Shown one piece after another: positions 1 through 9,100 of a DNA stretch of 35,996 bases. Source of the DNA: Oscillibacter sp. CAG:241 (GTDB taxonomy: Bacteria; Bacillota; Clostridia; Oscillospirales; Oscillospiraceae); NCBI GenBank assembly GCA_000435975.1, contig FR884100.1:15708-51703 (forward strand), given 5' to 3'. The translations under genes were made by a program, and so were the position numbers. The notes under the pieces were generated by a model, which ran no database searches, had not been told where the DNA came from, and saw nothing but the letters and a program-made list of their open reading frames with translations. Positions within the stretch are counted from its first letter, which is position 1; each line of letters opens with the position of its first letter.

Positions 1-2
1 AG

Positions 3-263
3 GTGTACCTGGAGGACCTGCCGCCCCGGGCGGCAGCCCGGGAGGACCCGCGGCCGGAGCTGTGGGACGCGGTGCTGTCCCTGCCCCGGGACCAGCGGGC
101 GGCGGTGGTGCTGTATTACTATGAGGACCTGCCGGTGGCGGACATTGCGTCGCTGCTGCGGGTGCCGGCGGGCACGGTGAAATCCCGGCTCAGCCGGGCC
201 CGGGATAAGCTGCGGCTGGCGCTGTCGGACCCGCAGGTCACGCGGAAGGAGGAACGAACATGA
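3..263 (+). CDS. ECF-type RNA polymerase sigma factor, C-terminal part (truncated by window edge)
   Basis: The visible 86 residues are sigma region 4: a helix-turn-helix that recognises the -35 element, with the typical run LPRDQRAAVVLYYYEDLPV, then DIASLLRVPAGTVKSRLSRA. The first codon in the window is GTG, but the frame is open to the left edge, so regions 1-2 lie outside and the true start is not seen. The stop overlaps the next gene's ATG in an ATGA junction, so the two are translationally coupled. This is the usual arrangement of an extracytoplasmic-function sigma factor followed by its membrane anti-sigma factor. The family assignment is secure; the signal it answers cannot be told from this fragment. 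Confidence 0.9.
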   Translation: MYLEDLPPRAAAREDPRPELWDAVLSLPRDQRAAVVLYYYEDLPVADIASLLRVPAGTVKSRLSRARDKLRLALSDPQVTRKEERT

Positions 264-1138
264 ACGATTTGGATACCCGTTTGCGGCATATGGCCCGGGA
301 GGAGGAGACCCCGGTGCCCAAGGACTTTGACGAAAATCTGACCCGGACCCTGGCCCAGCTTCCCGCACGGAAGCGGCGCAGGATCCCCCGGGCGGTGCTG
401 CTGGCAGCCTGCCTGGTGCTGATGCTGACGGGGGCGGTGCTGGCGGCGGAGAGCGGGGTGTTTGCCCGGTTTGGGACCCCCGGCGATCTCAATACGGAGG
501 GGCTGTTCTACGACGGCACCAAATACGGCGGCACCTGGACCTACAGCACGGACCGTCGGCTGCCGCTGGCAGATATTCCCCAGGCCAGCCAGGAGGCGGC
601 GCGGACTTCGACGGAGGATCTGCAGTTTCCGGACATGGCGGCGGCGGACGCGTTCCTGGGCGGCGGCGTTCTGCCCCGCAGCGCCCAGCAGGAGGCACGC
701 GAGCGCGATCAGGTGTCCATAGAAGCCCAGTGCGACCAGCAGGGGCAGCTGGTGCGGATGTATATCCGCACTGCGTACTGTGATGAGCTTCAAAATCCCG
801 ACGGCGGGATCCGATACGGCGACTACATGCACGTTTGGATGTATGTGCTGACGGATGTGACCCCGGAGGACGATGTGGTTTCCTGGATCTATTCTCAGGG
901 ACAACTGGAAAACCTGGAGCAGCTGGAGGACTACAAGGCCCCGGGCGGCGGCAAGGCGTATATTTTCCGGGAGACCATACCCGGTTGTGGCAACCGCTAT
1001 CGGGCGCTGTTCTGTGAGGGGCCCGTGGTGGTGCAGCTGGATCTCTCCATCATGACGGACGGCTCCTTGGTAGGCGGCATATCCGATGCCGATGCTCTGG
1101 CGTACCTGTACAGCGCCGTGGACAGCTACGGCCTGTAG
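260..1138 (+). CDS. Single-pass membrane protein, probable anti-sigma factor
   Basis: This 292-residue protein has a charged cytoplasmic N-terminus (about 40 residues), a basic stop KRRRIPR, one membrane helix at about residues 44-63 and a roughly 230-residue outer domain without an obvious catalytic motif. Its ATG overlaps the stop of the sigma factor gene (ATGA), with AGGAGG-like bases just upstream. Position and topology fit an anti-sigma factor that holds the upstream sigma at the membrane. No zinc-finger HxxxCxxC motif is visible in the N-terminus, so it is not a classical ZAS-type anti-sigma factor. The role is inferred mainly from gene order; the outer domain is not recognised. Confidence 0.7.
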   Translation: MNDLDTRLRHMAREEETPVPKDFDENLTRTLAQLPARKRRRIPRAVLLAACLVLMLTGAVLAAESGVFARFGTPGDLNTEGLFYDGTKYGGTWTYSTDRRLPLADIPQASQEAARTSTEDLQFPDMAAADAFLGGGVLPRSAQQEARERDQVSIEAQCDQQGQLVRMYIRTAYCDELQNPDGGIRYGDYMHVWMYVLTDVTPEDDVVSWIYSQGQLENLEQLEDYKAPGGGKAYIFRETIPGCGNRYRALFCEGPVVVQLDLSIMTDGSLVGGISDADALAYLYSAVDSYGL

Positions 1139-1141
1139 ACC

Positions 1142-1170
1142 TTGTAATTTCCCGGGAAAGACGGTACAAT
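1142..1170 (+). promoter_or_regulatory. Possible promoter of the isochorismatase-like gene
   Basis: TTGTAA (1142-1147) and TACAAT (1165-1170) are separated by 17 bases. The start point expected near 1177 falls inside the left arm of the hairpin at 1171-1197. Transcripts from this promoter would therefore lack the full terminator stem, whereas read-through from the sigma operon would form it. Confidence 0.4.
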
Positions 1171-1200
1171 AAAACCGGCGGAGCACCGCCGGTTTTATTG
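1171..1200 (+). terminator. Rho-independent terminator after the sigma/anti-sigma operon
   Basis: Perfect stem AAAACCGGCGG / CCGCCGGTTTT with a 5-base AGCAC-type loop, ending in a short T-rich stretch (TTTTATTG). It lies 32 bases after the anti-sigma stop. Confidence 0.75.
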
Positions 1201-1221
1201 CGCTTTTCAGGAGGTCATCTC

Positions 1222-1812
1222 ATGCACAGATACGCTTTGGTGGTCATTGACATGCAGCGGGGGTTTCTGGACGCCTCCAGCCCCCTGTTTATCCCCGGGG
1301 CGGCGGACACGGTGCCCGCCTGCGCCCGGGCCATCGACTGCTGCCACAGGGCCGGGGTGCCGGTGGTGTTCGCCGTGCGGCACTACCGGGCGGACGGCTC
1401 CGACGTGGAGCGGGCCCGGTACGACGTGTGGGCCCGGGGCGGAAGGCCCCTGTCCGAGACGTGCCCGCCGTCCATGTCCGACGCGTGGCCGGAGGAATTT
1501 CACCGGGCGGACACGGACTATGTCATCGTAAAGCCCCGGTTTTCCGCGTTTTTCCACACGGAGCTGGACCTGATCCTCCGGCGGCTGGGGGTGGACACGG
1601 TGCTGCTGGCCGGGACCACCACGCCCAACTGCATCCGCTCCACCTTCTATGACGCCCTGTCCCTGGACTATGACGCGGCGGTGCTGTCGGACTGCACCTC
1701 CTCCGTGACCCCTGCCGTGCAGGCCGCCAACCTGGCGGATATGCGGCGGGTGGGCGGACAGGTTCTGACGGCGGAGGAGCTGGAGCAGCTGCTGGGGCAG
1801 CAAGCAGAATAG
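1222..1812 (+). CDS. Isochorismatase-family cysteine hydrolase
   Basis: A 196-residue cytosolic enzyme of the isochorismatase/nicotinamidase fold, of normal family length. The catalytic triad is visible: Asp10 in VVIDMQRGF, Lys104 in VKPRFSAF and Cys137 in GTTTPNCIRSTFYDA. Members hydrolyse isochorismate, nicotinamide, N-carbamoyl compounds or similar amides; the substrate cannot be told from the sequence. The start is set by AGGAGG at 1209-1214, 7 bases before ATG 1222; an in-frame TTG further upstream has no such site. The gene stands alone between two hairpins, so it is probably monocistronic. Confidence 0.9.
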   Translation: MHRYALVVIDMQRGFLDASSPLFIPGAADTVPACARAIDCCHRAGVPVVFAVRHYRADGSDVERARYDVWARGGRPLSETCPPSMSDAWPEEFHRADTDYVIVKPRFSAFFHTELDLILRRLGVDTVLLAGTTTPNCIRSTFYDALSLDYDAAVLSDCTSSVTPAVQAANLADMRRVGGQVLTAEELEQLLGQQAE

Positions 1813-1814
1813 CT

Positions 1815-1857
1815 GAAGCAGCAAAACCTCCGGGAAAACCGGAGGTTTTGCTGCTTC
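1815..1857. terminator. Strong hairpin between convergent genes, bidirectional terminator
   Basis: A 19-bp perfect stem with arms GAAGCAGCAAAACCTCCGG at 1815-1833 and its complement at 1839-1857, around a 5-base loop. It sits just after the isochorismatase stop and before the 3' end of the minus-strand glycoside hydrolase gene. The A-rich and T-rich parts of the arms could serve both directions. Confidence 0.65.
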
Positions 1858-1860
1858 TCA

Positions 1861-1889
1861 GCTTGTCAAAAATCCTTTTTGACAGTCTG
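1861..1889. repeat. Copy of the GCTTGTCAAAAA palindromic repeat
   Basis: TGTCAAAAA (1864-1872) and TTTTTGACA (1876-1884) form an inverted repeat with a 3-base loop, preceded by GCT and followed by GTCTG. The same core recurs at 31078, 35413 and 35964, and the half TTTTTGACAGTCTG recurs at 31227. Confidence 0.7.
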
Positions 1890-1899
1890 CGAAGCACGT

Positions 1900-3636
1900 T
1901 CAGTTCAGCACGCCGCTGACATAGCGGTACTTGTCCAGGCTGGACGCAGCGTTCCAGGTCATGTATCCGCCGGTGTTGCCGGTGTCGTTCAGGGCCCGGA
2001 TCTGGGCGGCGATCTCATCGGGGCCATAGGTGTTGTACGGCTCCCGGATGGCGTTGTAGCACTGGATCCAGGTGCGCACCGCGGCAGGGGAGGGCGTCTC
2101 CTGCTGCCGGGCGGCAGCCTTCTCGCCGAAGGTTTTCATGGTCTCATAGGGGTGCTCCCAGGGCAGCCAGCTGCCGGAGGCGGAATAATGATCGGGGTAC
2201 GGCATGGCGCTGATGGCGTCCACCACGCCGCTGATGGCCGCCCAATACTGACCGTAGGCCGTGACGTACTTTTCCGCGCACTCGCCGAACACATCGGCAG
2301 ACACATACACCCCCGCCCCGTGGAGCCGGTCGGCGGCGTACTGCAAAAACCGCTGAACGGCCTGGGCCTTGCTCTCGTCATTGTCGTTGTGATAGTCGAT
2401 GGTACCCGCCTCGTCATAGTCCCAGGTGCCGTCGGGGAAGCGGACATAGTCGAACTGAATTTCGTTGAAGCCCATGGTCTCGGCGGCCTCCAGGGCCAGG
2501 TCCACCTTATACTGCCACACCTGGCGGCTGTATACGCTGGGCCAGTACATGCCGCCGATCTTCAGCGGCCGGCCGCTCAGGTCTGCCACCACACACTCCG
2601 GATGATCTGCGGCCAGGTTGGGATCGTTGAAGGCCGTGATGCGGCCGATGACGTAATACCCGGCATCCTTCAGCTTTTTCACCGCCGCCTGATAGCTCTC
2701 CAGCGTGTTGTAGGCATCCGCATAGGCGCTGGGGGAATATTTCTGCATCACCGGCGAGGCGTAGCCAATGGCCCCGCCGTCCATGATGTCCACCACAAAG
2801 GCGTTGATGCCGCACCCATCGGCCACGGCGATGTATGCCTCCGGATTCCGGATGGCCTCGTTGTTCAGGTACAGGGCCTTCACGGTATCGGGCATGACGC
2901 TGCCGCCAAAGCGGGGCTTTTCATAGGCGTCGTAGTCCAGGCCCGCCGCGTCGCCGCCGCCCCAGCTGTCGCCCCGGTCCGCGTGGAGCCGGGCCATATC
3001 CGCGTCATAGGGCGCCGTGGCCTGGTCCTCCGTCAGGCGGACATACCGGGCGGGGATGTACCCGCCGTCGGCCCGGTAATAGGATACGCTGCCGTCGGCC
3101 GCCAGGTCCCGGTAGCCGGTAACGGTCAGAGCCTGGCCCCGCAGCACCAGGGGGCCGGTGGGGTCGCCGCCCTCATCCGTCAGATTCTGGGCCCGGCGGA
3201 CATACACGGTTTTCAGCGTCACCACGCCGCTCAGGTCATCGGTCAGGTTCTCCCGGTCCAGCCAGGCGAAGCTGCCGTCCTCCTGGGGCACCCGAACCTG
3301 GTCCGAACGATCCTTGTGGGCCTCCTCCACCACATAGGTGACCTGGCTGCCCCGGACCAGCTGCCGCAGGACATTGCCCTCCTCGTCGTACAGCGGAGCC
3401 GTCTCCGCTTCCGAGGCCACATAACCGGCCGCCGTCTCCAGGGGGATCTCCTTCTGCCGGGTAAAATGCCACACCAGTGCGGCGATGGTGGCCAGGCACA
3501 CCAGAGCCAGGGCGATCCCCGGCCACCGGGGGCGGCGCTGCTTCCGGCTGCGCCGGGGGCGGGGGGTATAATCCGGCTCCGTCTCCTGGACCCACTCCGG
3601 CGCCCACGCGCCGGTCTGCTGTTCTTTCACGGACAT
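1900..3636 (-). CDS. Membrane-anchored putative glycoside hydrolase with SH3-like repeats
   Basis: This 578-residue protein has a basic N-terminal cytoplasmic tail (about 40 residues), one membrane helix (about 41-59), two SH3-like wall-binding-type repeats (about 66-135 and 140-205), and a C-terminal TIM-barrel-type domain (about 240-578) of the putative glycoside hydrolase family once called DUF4015. Signature stretches include INAFVVDIMDGGAIGYAS, GYYVIGRITAFNDP and MGFNEIQFDYVRFPDG; the last carries the Asp expected in the active site. It is probably an outer-surface enzyme acting on a cell-wall or capsular polysaccharide, but the substrate is unknown for the family. ATG 3636 follows GAGGT. 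It is divergent from the CobW pair. Confidence 0.85.
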   Translation of the reverse strand: MSVKEQQTGAWAPEWVQETEPDYTPRPRRSRKQRRPRWPGIALALVCLATIAALVWHFTRQKEIPLETAAGYVASEAETAPLYDEEGNVLRQLVRGSQVTYVVEEAHKDRSDQVRVPQEDGSFAWLDRENLTDDLSGVVTLKTVYVRRAQNLTDEGGDPTGPLVLRGQALTVTGYRDLAADGSVSYYRADGGYIPARYVRLTEDQATAPYDADMARLHADRGDSWGGGDAAGLDYDAYEKPRFGGSVMPDTVKALYLNNEAIRNPEAYIAVADGCGINAFVVDIMDGGAIGYASPVMQKYSPSAYADAYNTLESYQAAVKKLKDAGYYVIGRITAFNDPNLAADHPECVVADLSGRPLKIGGMYWPSVYSRQVWQYKVDLALEAAETMGFNEIQFDYVRFPDGTWDYDEAGTIDYHNDNDESKAQAVQRFLQYAADRLHGAGVYVSADVFGECAEKYVTAYGQYWAAISGVVDAISAMPYPDHYSASGSWLPWEHPYETMKTFGEKAAARQQETPSPAAVRTWIQCYNAIREPYNTYGPDEIAAQIRALNDTGNTGGYMTWNAASSLDKYRYVSGVLN

Positions 3637-3668
3637 AGGGGAGTACCTCGCTTCTGTGTATTTTCGCC

Positions 3669-3697
3669 ATTATACCGCATTTTCCGGCAAATGGCTA
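3669..3697 (-). promoter_or_regulatory. Probable promoter of the glycoside hydrolase gene
   Basis: Perfect TATAAT on the minus strand (3669-3674) with a weak -35 (TAGCCA, 3692-3697) at 17 bases. It lies 33 bases before the ATG. Confidence 0.5.
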
Positions 3698-3807
3698 CCC
3701 CCATTCTCCGGTCCGCCCCATCCCAATAGAAAACCGGGAAAATTCCCGGGAAAAACGGGACAAACCGCAGATTACCGGGACAGAAATGTGAATTTTTTTC
3801 GCTGCCC

Positions 3808-3835
3808 TTGCTTTTTTGGAAAAATAGGCTATGAT
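3808..3835 (+). promoter_or_regulatory. Promoter of the two-gene CobW module
   Basis: TTGCTT (3808-3813), a 16-base spacer and TATGAT (3830-3835), 52 bases before the ATG. A small perfect hairpin (TCCCGC/GCGGGA, 3853-3867) lies in the short leader just before the ribosome binding site. No Zur-like or other known metal-regulator palindrome could be recognised. Confidence 0.55.
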
Positions 3836-3887
3836 ATAGAGGAAATAATATGTCCCGCACGGCGGGAAAAGAAAAGAAGGTACTGTT

Positions 3888-5060
3888 ATGACGAAAATTG
3901 ACATCGTGTCCGGTTTCCTGGGCGCAGGCAAGACCACCCTCATCAAGAAGATGGTGAAGGAGGCCTATCAGGGCGAAAAGCTGGTGCTGATCGAAAACGA
4001 GTTCGGCGAGATCAGCATCGACGGCGGCTTTCTGAAGGACGCGGGGATCCAGATCTCCGAAATGTCCTCGGGCTGCATCTGCTGCTCCCTGGTGGGCGAC
4101 TTCGGCAAGGCCCTGCGGGAGGTGAAGGAGCAGTTCCAGCCGGACCGCATCCTCATCGAGCCCTCCGGCGTGGGGAAGCTCTCCGATGTGATCGTGGCGG
4201 TGGAAAACACCGTGGCGGATATCCCGGATATGAAGCTGAACTCCTTTGTCACCGTGGCCGACGCCGGCAAGGTGAAGGTGTATATGAAGAACTTCGGCGA
4301 GTTCTATAACAACCAGATCGAGGCCGCCGGCACCATCATCCTGTCCCGGACCCAGAAGCTGACCCAGGAGAAGCTGGAGGCCGCCGTGGCTCTGCTGCGG
4401 GAGAAGAACCCCACCGCCGCCATTCTGACCACCCCCTGGGACCAGCTGGACGGCAGGACCGTTCTGGCCGCCGTGGAAAAGGTGTCTCTGGCCGACGAGC
4501 TGCTGGAGAAGATGCGGGCCGAGCACGAGGCCGAGGAGGCTGAGCATCATCACCATCACCACGAGCATGACCACGATGACGACCACGACGAGCACGAGCA
4601 TCACCATCATCATGACCACGATGACGAGGATGACCATGAGCACTGCTGCCACCAGCACCACCATGAGGGTGAGGAGCATGAGGATTGCCATCATGACCAT
4701 GACGAGGAGCACGAGCACCATCACCACCATGACGGCCAGGAGTGCGACGACCCCGCCTGCTCCTGCCACCACCATCACCACCACGCCGACGAGGTGTTCA
4801 CCAGCTGGGGCGCGGAGACGCCCAAGCAGTTCACCCAGGCGGATATCGACCGCATTCTGTCGGCTCTGGATTCCGGCGACTACGGCGCCATCCTGCGGGC
4901 CAAGGGCATCGTGCCCGCCGCCGACGGCCAGTGGCTGCACTTTGACTATGTGCCCCAGGAGCACGAGGTGCGCTATGGCTCCGCCGACTACACCGGCCGC
5001 CTGTGCGTCATCGGCTCCCAGCTGAAGGAGGACGGCCTGAAGACCCTGTTCGGCCTGTAA
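3888..5060 (+). CDS. G3E/CobW-family GTPase with a very His-rich segment
   Basis: A 390-residue P-loop GTPase of the CobW/COG0523 group, which load or guard metal ions such as zinc, cobalt or nickel. The Walker A loop is GFLGAGKTT (residues 9-17). The metal-site signature CxCC is at Cys63-Cys65-Cys66 in SSGCICCSL. ENEFGE and DRILIEPSGVG (switch/Walker B region) are intact. Between about residues 218 and 301 is a stretch of nearly 40 His plus Asp, Glu and several Cys, a typical metal buffer. The CobW C-terminal domain follows (QADIDRIL, WLHFDYVPQ). GAAGG lies ahead of ATG 3888. The next gene begins 10 bases after the stop, with its AAGGAG overlapping the TAA, so the two form an operon. The metal is not evident from the sequence. 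Confidence 0.92.
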   Translation: MTKIDIVSGFLGAGKTTLIKKMVKEAYQGEKLVLIENEFGEISIDGGFLKDAGIQISEMSSGCICCSLVGDFGKALREVKEQFQPDRILIEPSGVGKLSDVIVAVENTVADIPDMKLNSFVTVADAGKVKVYMKNFGEFYNNQIEAAGTIILSRTQKLTQEKLEAAVALLREKNPTAAILTTPWDQLDGRTVLAAVEKVSLADELLEKMRAEHEAEEAEHHHHHHEHDHDDDHDEHEHHHHHDHDDEDDHEHCCHQHHHEGEEHEDCHHDHDEEHEHHHHHDGQECDDPACSCHHHHHHADEVFTSWGAETPKQFTQADIDRILSALDSGDYGAILRAKGIVPAADGQWLHFDYVPQEHEVRYGSADYTGRLCVIGSQLKEDGLKTLFGL

Positions 5061-5070
5061 GGAGACGCCT

Positions 5071-6000
5071 ATGGACATTCCTGTATATCTCATCACCGGC
5101 TTTCTGGATGCCGGAAAGACCGACTTCATCAACGGCATCCTGAAAGACGGCTTCGCCAGCGAGGACCGGACCCTGCTGCTGTGCTGCGAGGAGGGGGAGA
5201 CGGAGTACGACCCCAAGGTGCTGTTCAACGTGTTCACCTACACCGTGGACGATCCCGCCCAGCTGACGCCGGAATTTTTCAAGAAGCTGGAAAAGCAGTA
5301 CCGGCCCAAGCAGGTGATCATCGAGTTCAACGGCATGTGGAGCTTCGAGCCCCTGTACCGGGAGGGTCTGCCTGCCAACTGGATCCTGTATCAGATCATG
5401 TGCCTGGTGGACGCCACCACCTTTGAGCCGTATCTGCGGAACATGGGGCAGCTGATGATGGAAAAGATCCTCAACGCGGATATGATCATCTTCAACCGCT
5501 GCAATGAGGAGCTGCGCAAGGCCCTGCGGGGCCGGAACCTGCGGATGGTGAACCGGCGGGCCGACATCTATCTGGAGAACACCGACGGCACCAGCGAGGA
5601 CTACGTCACCGACGACATGGCCCCCTTCGACCTGTCCAGCGGCCACCTGGACGTGCCGGACAACGACTACGGCATCTGGTATGTGGACATGATGGACAAC
5701 CCCCAGCGCTACGACGGCATTACCGTGCGGTATAAGGCGCTGATGTGCCACTCCAAGAAGTTCCCGGGCATCCACTGCCCTGGCCGCTTCGCCATGGTGT
5801 GCTGCAACAACGACATGCAGTTCCTGGCCCTGGTATGCAAGGGCCAGGAGCTGGAGAAGTTCAAGAACCGCCAGTGGGTGGAGATCCAGGCCACCGTGAA
5901 GAAGGAGAAATGCCAGGCCTATGACGGTGAGGGCCCGGTGCTGTACGTCACCGACGTGAAGCCCTGCCAGAAGCCGGACCCGGAGAACGTCAGCTTCTGA
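5071..6000 (+). CDS. CobW-like P-loop protein fused to a YcgQ-like C-terminal domain
   Basis: 309 residues. The N-terminal half begins like a CobW GTPase (VYLITGFLDAGKTDF, Walker A residues 10-17) and keeps the KQVIIEFNGMW and CLVDATTFE stretches, but the CxCC metal signature is missing. From about residue 215 the pattern changes to RYKALMCHSKKFPG, GRFAMVCCNNDMQFLALVCK and QWVEIQATV. This resembles the C-terminal soluble domain of the YcgQ/TIGR03943 family, known from Zur-linked permease modules. The gene lies 10 bases after the His-rich GTPase, so the two products probably work together in metal handling. No permease subunit is present here. Family placement of the N-half is firm; that of the C-half is by pattern memory only. 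Confidence 0.8.
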   Translation: MDIPVYLITGFLDAGKTDFINGILKDGFASEDRTLLLCCEEGETEYDPKVLFNVFTYTVDDPAQLTPEFFKKLEKQYRPKQVIIEFNGMWSFEPLYREGLPANWILYQIMCLVDATTFEPYLRNMGQLMMEKILNADMIIFNRCNEELRKALRGRNLRMVNRRADIYLENTDGTSEDYVTDDMAPFDLSSGHLDVPDNDYGIWYVDMMDNPQRYDGITVRYKALMCHSKKFPGIHCPGRFAMVCCNNDMQFLALVCKGQELEKFKNRQWVEIQATVKKEKCQAYDGEGPVLYVTDVKPCQKPDPENVSF

Positions 6001-6033
6001 TACAGATCGCAATATTCAAAAAGAATCATACAG

Positions 6034-6075
6034 ATAGGAAACCCTTCGGCACAGCCGAAGGGTTTCCTATTTTTG
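6034..6075 (+). terminator. Rho-independent terminator of the CobW module
   Basis: A 17-bp perfect stem (6034-6050 with 6054-6070) around a 3-base loop, followed by TTTT. It lies 33 bases after the stop. Confidence 0.9.
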
Positions 6076-6109
6076 AAAAACATCGAGCGCACAGCTGTCA
6101 CAAACCGCG

Positions 6110-6139
6110 GCAGGAGCCGCCCGGACGGGCGGCTCCTGC
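6110..6139 (-). terminator. Terminator hairpin of the pyruvate:ferredoxin oxidoreductase gene
   Basis: A 13-bp GC-rich perfect stem (arm GCAGGAGCCGCCC at 6110-6122 and its complement at 6127-6139) with a 4-base loop, 35 bases after the minus-strand stop codon. Only a weak T-rich tail (GGTTTGTG) follows on that strand. Confidence 0.6.
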
Positions 6140-6174
6140 GGGATCTATGACGTGAGTAAGGTTCTTTGTATGGC

Positions 6175-9100
6175 TCAGTCGTCGTACATCTCGATGAGCT
6201 TCAGCAGGTGATCGTAGCGAGCCTTGGCCTCGGCCTCGTTGCGGGCGAACAGATTCTCCGCACGGTCGGGGAACTCGCGGGTCAGACGGCTGTAGCGGGC
6301 CTCGTTCATCAGGAAGTCGTGATAGCCGCCGGCGGGAGCCTTGGAATCCAGGGTGAACTTCTTCTCCGCAGCGGGGTTGAAGCGGAACAGGTTCCAATAA
6401 CCGCAGTCCACAGCCTTCTTCATTTCCTTCTGGCAGTTCATCATGCCGCCCTTGATGCTGTGCATCTCGCAGGGGCTGTAGCCGATGATCAGGGAGGGGC
6501 CATGATAAGCCTCGGCCTCGGTGATGGCCTTGAGGGTCTGAGCGGGGTTGGCGCCCATAGCCACCTGGGCCACGTACACATAGCCGTACTGCATGGCGAT
6601 CTCCGCCAGGCTCTTCTTCTTGACCTCCTTACCGGCAGCGGCAAACTGAGCCACCTGGCCGATGTTGGAAGCCTTGGAGGCCTGTCCGCCGGTGTTGGAG
6701 TACACCTCGGTGTCGAACACGAAGATGTTCACGTCCTTCTTGCTGGCGATGACGTGATCCAGGCCGCCGTAACCAATGTCGTAGGCCCAGCCGTCGCCGC
6801 CGAAGATCCACATGGACTTCTTGGCCAGGTATTCCTTCTTGCTGAGGATGTCGGCAGCCAGGGTGCAGGCGTCGCAGTCGCACAGCAGCTTGCCCTGGGC
6901 CTTCAGCTGGGCGGCGTGCTCGGCGAACTGAGGAATGGCAGCCAGCTCCTCCACGGTGGTGATGCTCTCCTCCAGAGCCTTGACATAGGCCCGGGCGGGC
7001 TCGGCATTGGCGCTGCCGTCGTCCATGGTATCCAGCCATGCCTGAGCGGCGGCCTTCAGAGAGGGCTGCGCCCACTCCACGGCGATCAGCTGGCGGGTCT
7101 CGTCGGCCAGATCCTGACGGATCTTGTCCTGACCGATGAACATGCCCAGACCGTGCTCGGCGTTATCCTCGAACAGGGAGTTGCACCATGCGGGGCCGTG
7201 GCCCTCCTTGTTGGTGCAGTAGGGAGAGGTAGCCGCGGGACCGCCCCAGATGGAGGAGCAGCCGGTGGCGTTGGAGATATACATATGGTCGCCGAACAGC
7301 TGGGTGACGATACGGGCATAGCTGGTCTCGGCGCAGCCGGCGCAGGAGCCGGAGAACTCCAGCATGGGCTGCTTGAACTGGCTGCCCTTGACGGTGTTGT
7401 CCTGCATATCCTTCTTCTCGGAGACCTTGTCCATGCAGTAGTCGAACACATCCTGCTGTTTAAGCTCGCCCTCCTGGGCCACCATGGACAGCGCGTTCAC
7501 GGGGCAGGCGCCGATGCAGACGCCGCAGCCCATGCAGTCCAGAGGACTGATGGCCATGGTGAACTGATAGGTGCCCTTGCCCTTGCCGGCCTTGACGTCC
7601 ACGATCTTGGCGGCCTCGGGAGCATTCTTGGCCTCCTCGGCGGTCAGAGCGAAGGGACGGATGGTGGCGTGGGGGCAGACATAGGCGCACTGGTTGCACT
7701 GGATGCACTTGGCAGCGTCCCAGGTGGGGACGGACACGGCCACGCCGCGCTTCTCATAGGCGGAGGCGCCCAGCTCGAACTGGCCGTCCACATGATCGGC
7801 AAAGGCGGAGACGGGCAGGCTGTCGCCGTCCATCTTGCCCACAGGCTCCAGGATCTCCTTGACCATCTTCACAAGCTCCGGCTTGCCCTCCAGCTTCTTG
7901 TGCTCGGGCTCGTCCACGGCGTTGGCCCAGTCGGCGGGGACCTCCACCTTCTTATAGGCGGTGGCGCCCAGGTCGATGGCCTTGTAGTTCATATCCACCA
8001 CGTCCTGGCCCTTCTTCAGGTAGGAGGCCTTGGCCTTCTCCTTCATGAAGCGGATGGCGTCCTCCTCGGGCATGACCTTGGCCAGGGAGAAGAATGCAGA
8101 CTGGAGGATGGTGTTGTTGCGCTTGCCCATACCGATCTTGATGGCCAGGTCAATGGCGTCGATGGTATACAGCTGGATGTTGTTGCGGGCGATGTAGCGC
8201 TTGGCGTCGGCCTTCAGGTGATGGTTCAGCTCATCGAAGTCCCACTGGCAGTTGATCATGAACACGCCGCCGGGCTTGACATCGTTGACCATCTTGAAGC
8301 CCTTGGTGATGTAGCTGGGGTTGTGGCAGGCCACGAAGTCGGCCTTGTTGATATAGTACGGGGAACGGATGGGGTGATCGCCGAAGCGCAGATGGCTGAT
8401 GGTCACGCCGCCGGTCTTCTTGGAGTCATACTGGAAGTATGCCTGCACGTACTTGTCGGTGTGGTCGCCGATGATCTTGATGGAGTTCTTGTTGGCGCCC
8501 ACGGTGCCGTCGCCGCCCAGGCCCCAGAACTTGCACTCGATGGTGCCGGGAGCAGCGGTGTTGGGACAGTTCTTGTCCTCGGGCAGGGACAGGTTGGTGA
8601 CATCGTCCACGATGCCGATGGTGAACTGGCGCTTCATCTCGTCGCGCTTGAGCTCGTCATACACGGCGAACACGGAGGCAGGAGGCGTGTCCTTGCTGCC
8701 CAGACCGTAACGGCCGCCGATGACCTGGATGTCGCTGCGGCCGGCGTTGGCCAGAGAGGTGACCACATCCTGATACAGGGGCTCGCCCAGAGCGCCGGGC
8801 TCCTTGGTGCGGTCCAGAACGGCGATCTTCTTGACGGAGGCAGGAATGGCCTGGATGAGCTTCTCGGGAGCGAAGGGGCGGAACAGGCGGACCTTCACCA
8901 GGCCCACCTTCTCGCCGTGGGCATTCAGATAGTCGATGACCTCCTCGGCCACATCGCAGATGGAGCCCATGGCCACGATGACGCGGTCGGCGTCCTCAGC
9001 GCCGTAGTAGTTGAACAGGCCATAGTTGGTGCCCAGCTTGGCGTTGATCTTGTCCATGTACTTCTCCACCACGGTGGGCAGAGCGGCATAGTACTTGTTG

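Noticed and set aside
3637..3887. Zur-type or cobalamin-riboswitch control of the CobW module
   Set aside because: No Zur palindrome and no B12-box sequence could be recognised in this 251-base gap.
4541..4792. Repetitive CAC/CAT/GAC DNA that could suggest a tandem or CRISPR-like repeat
   Set aside because: It is codon repetition for a His/Asp/Glu stretch inside an intact gene, with no regular unit or spacers.
3627..5237. A 536-codon minus-strand frame with long Val/Met runs
   Set aside because: It is the complement of the His-rich codons of the CobW gene; the apparent membrane segments come from that repeat.
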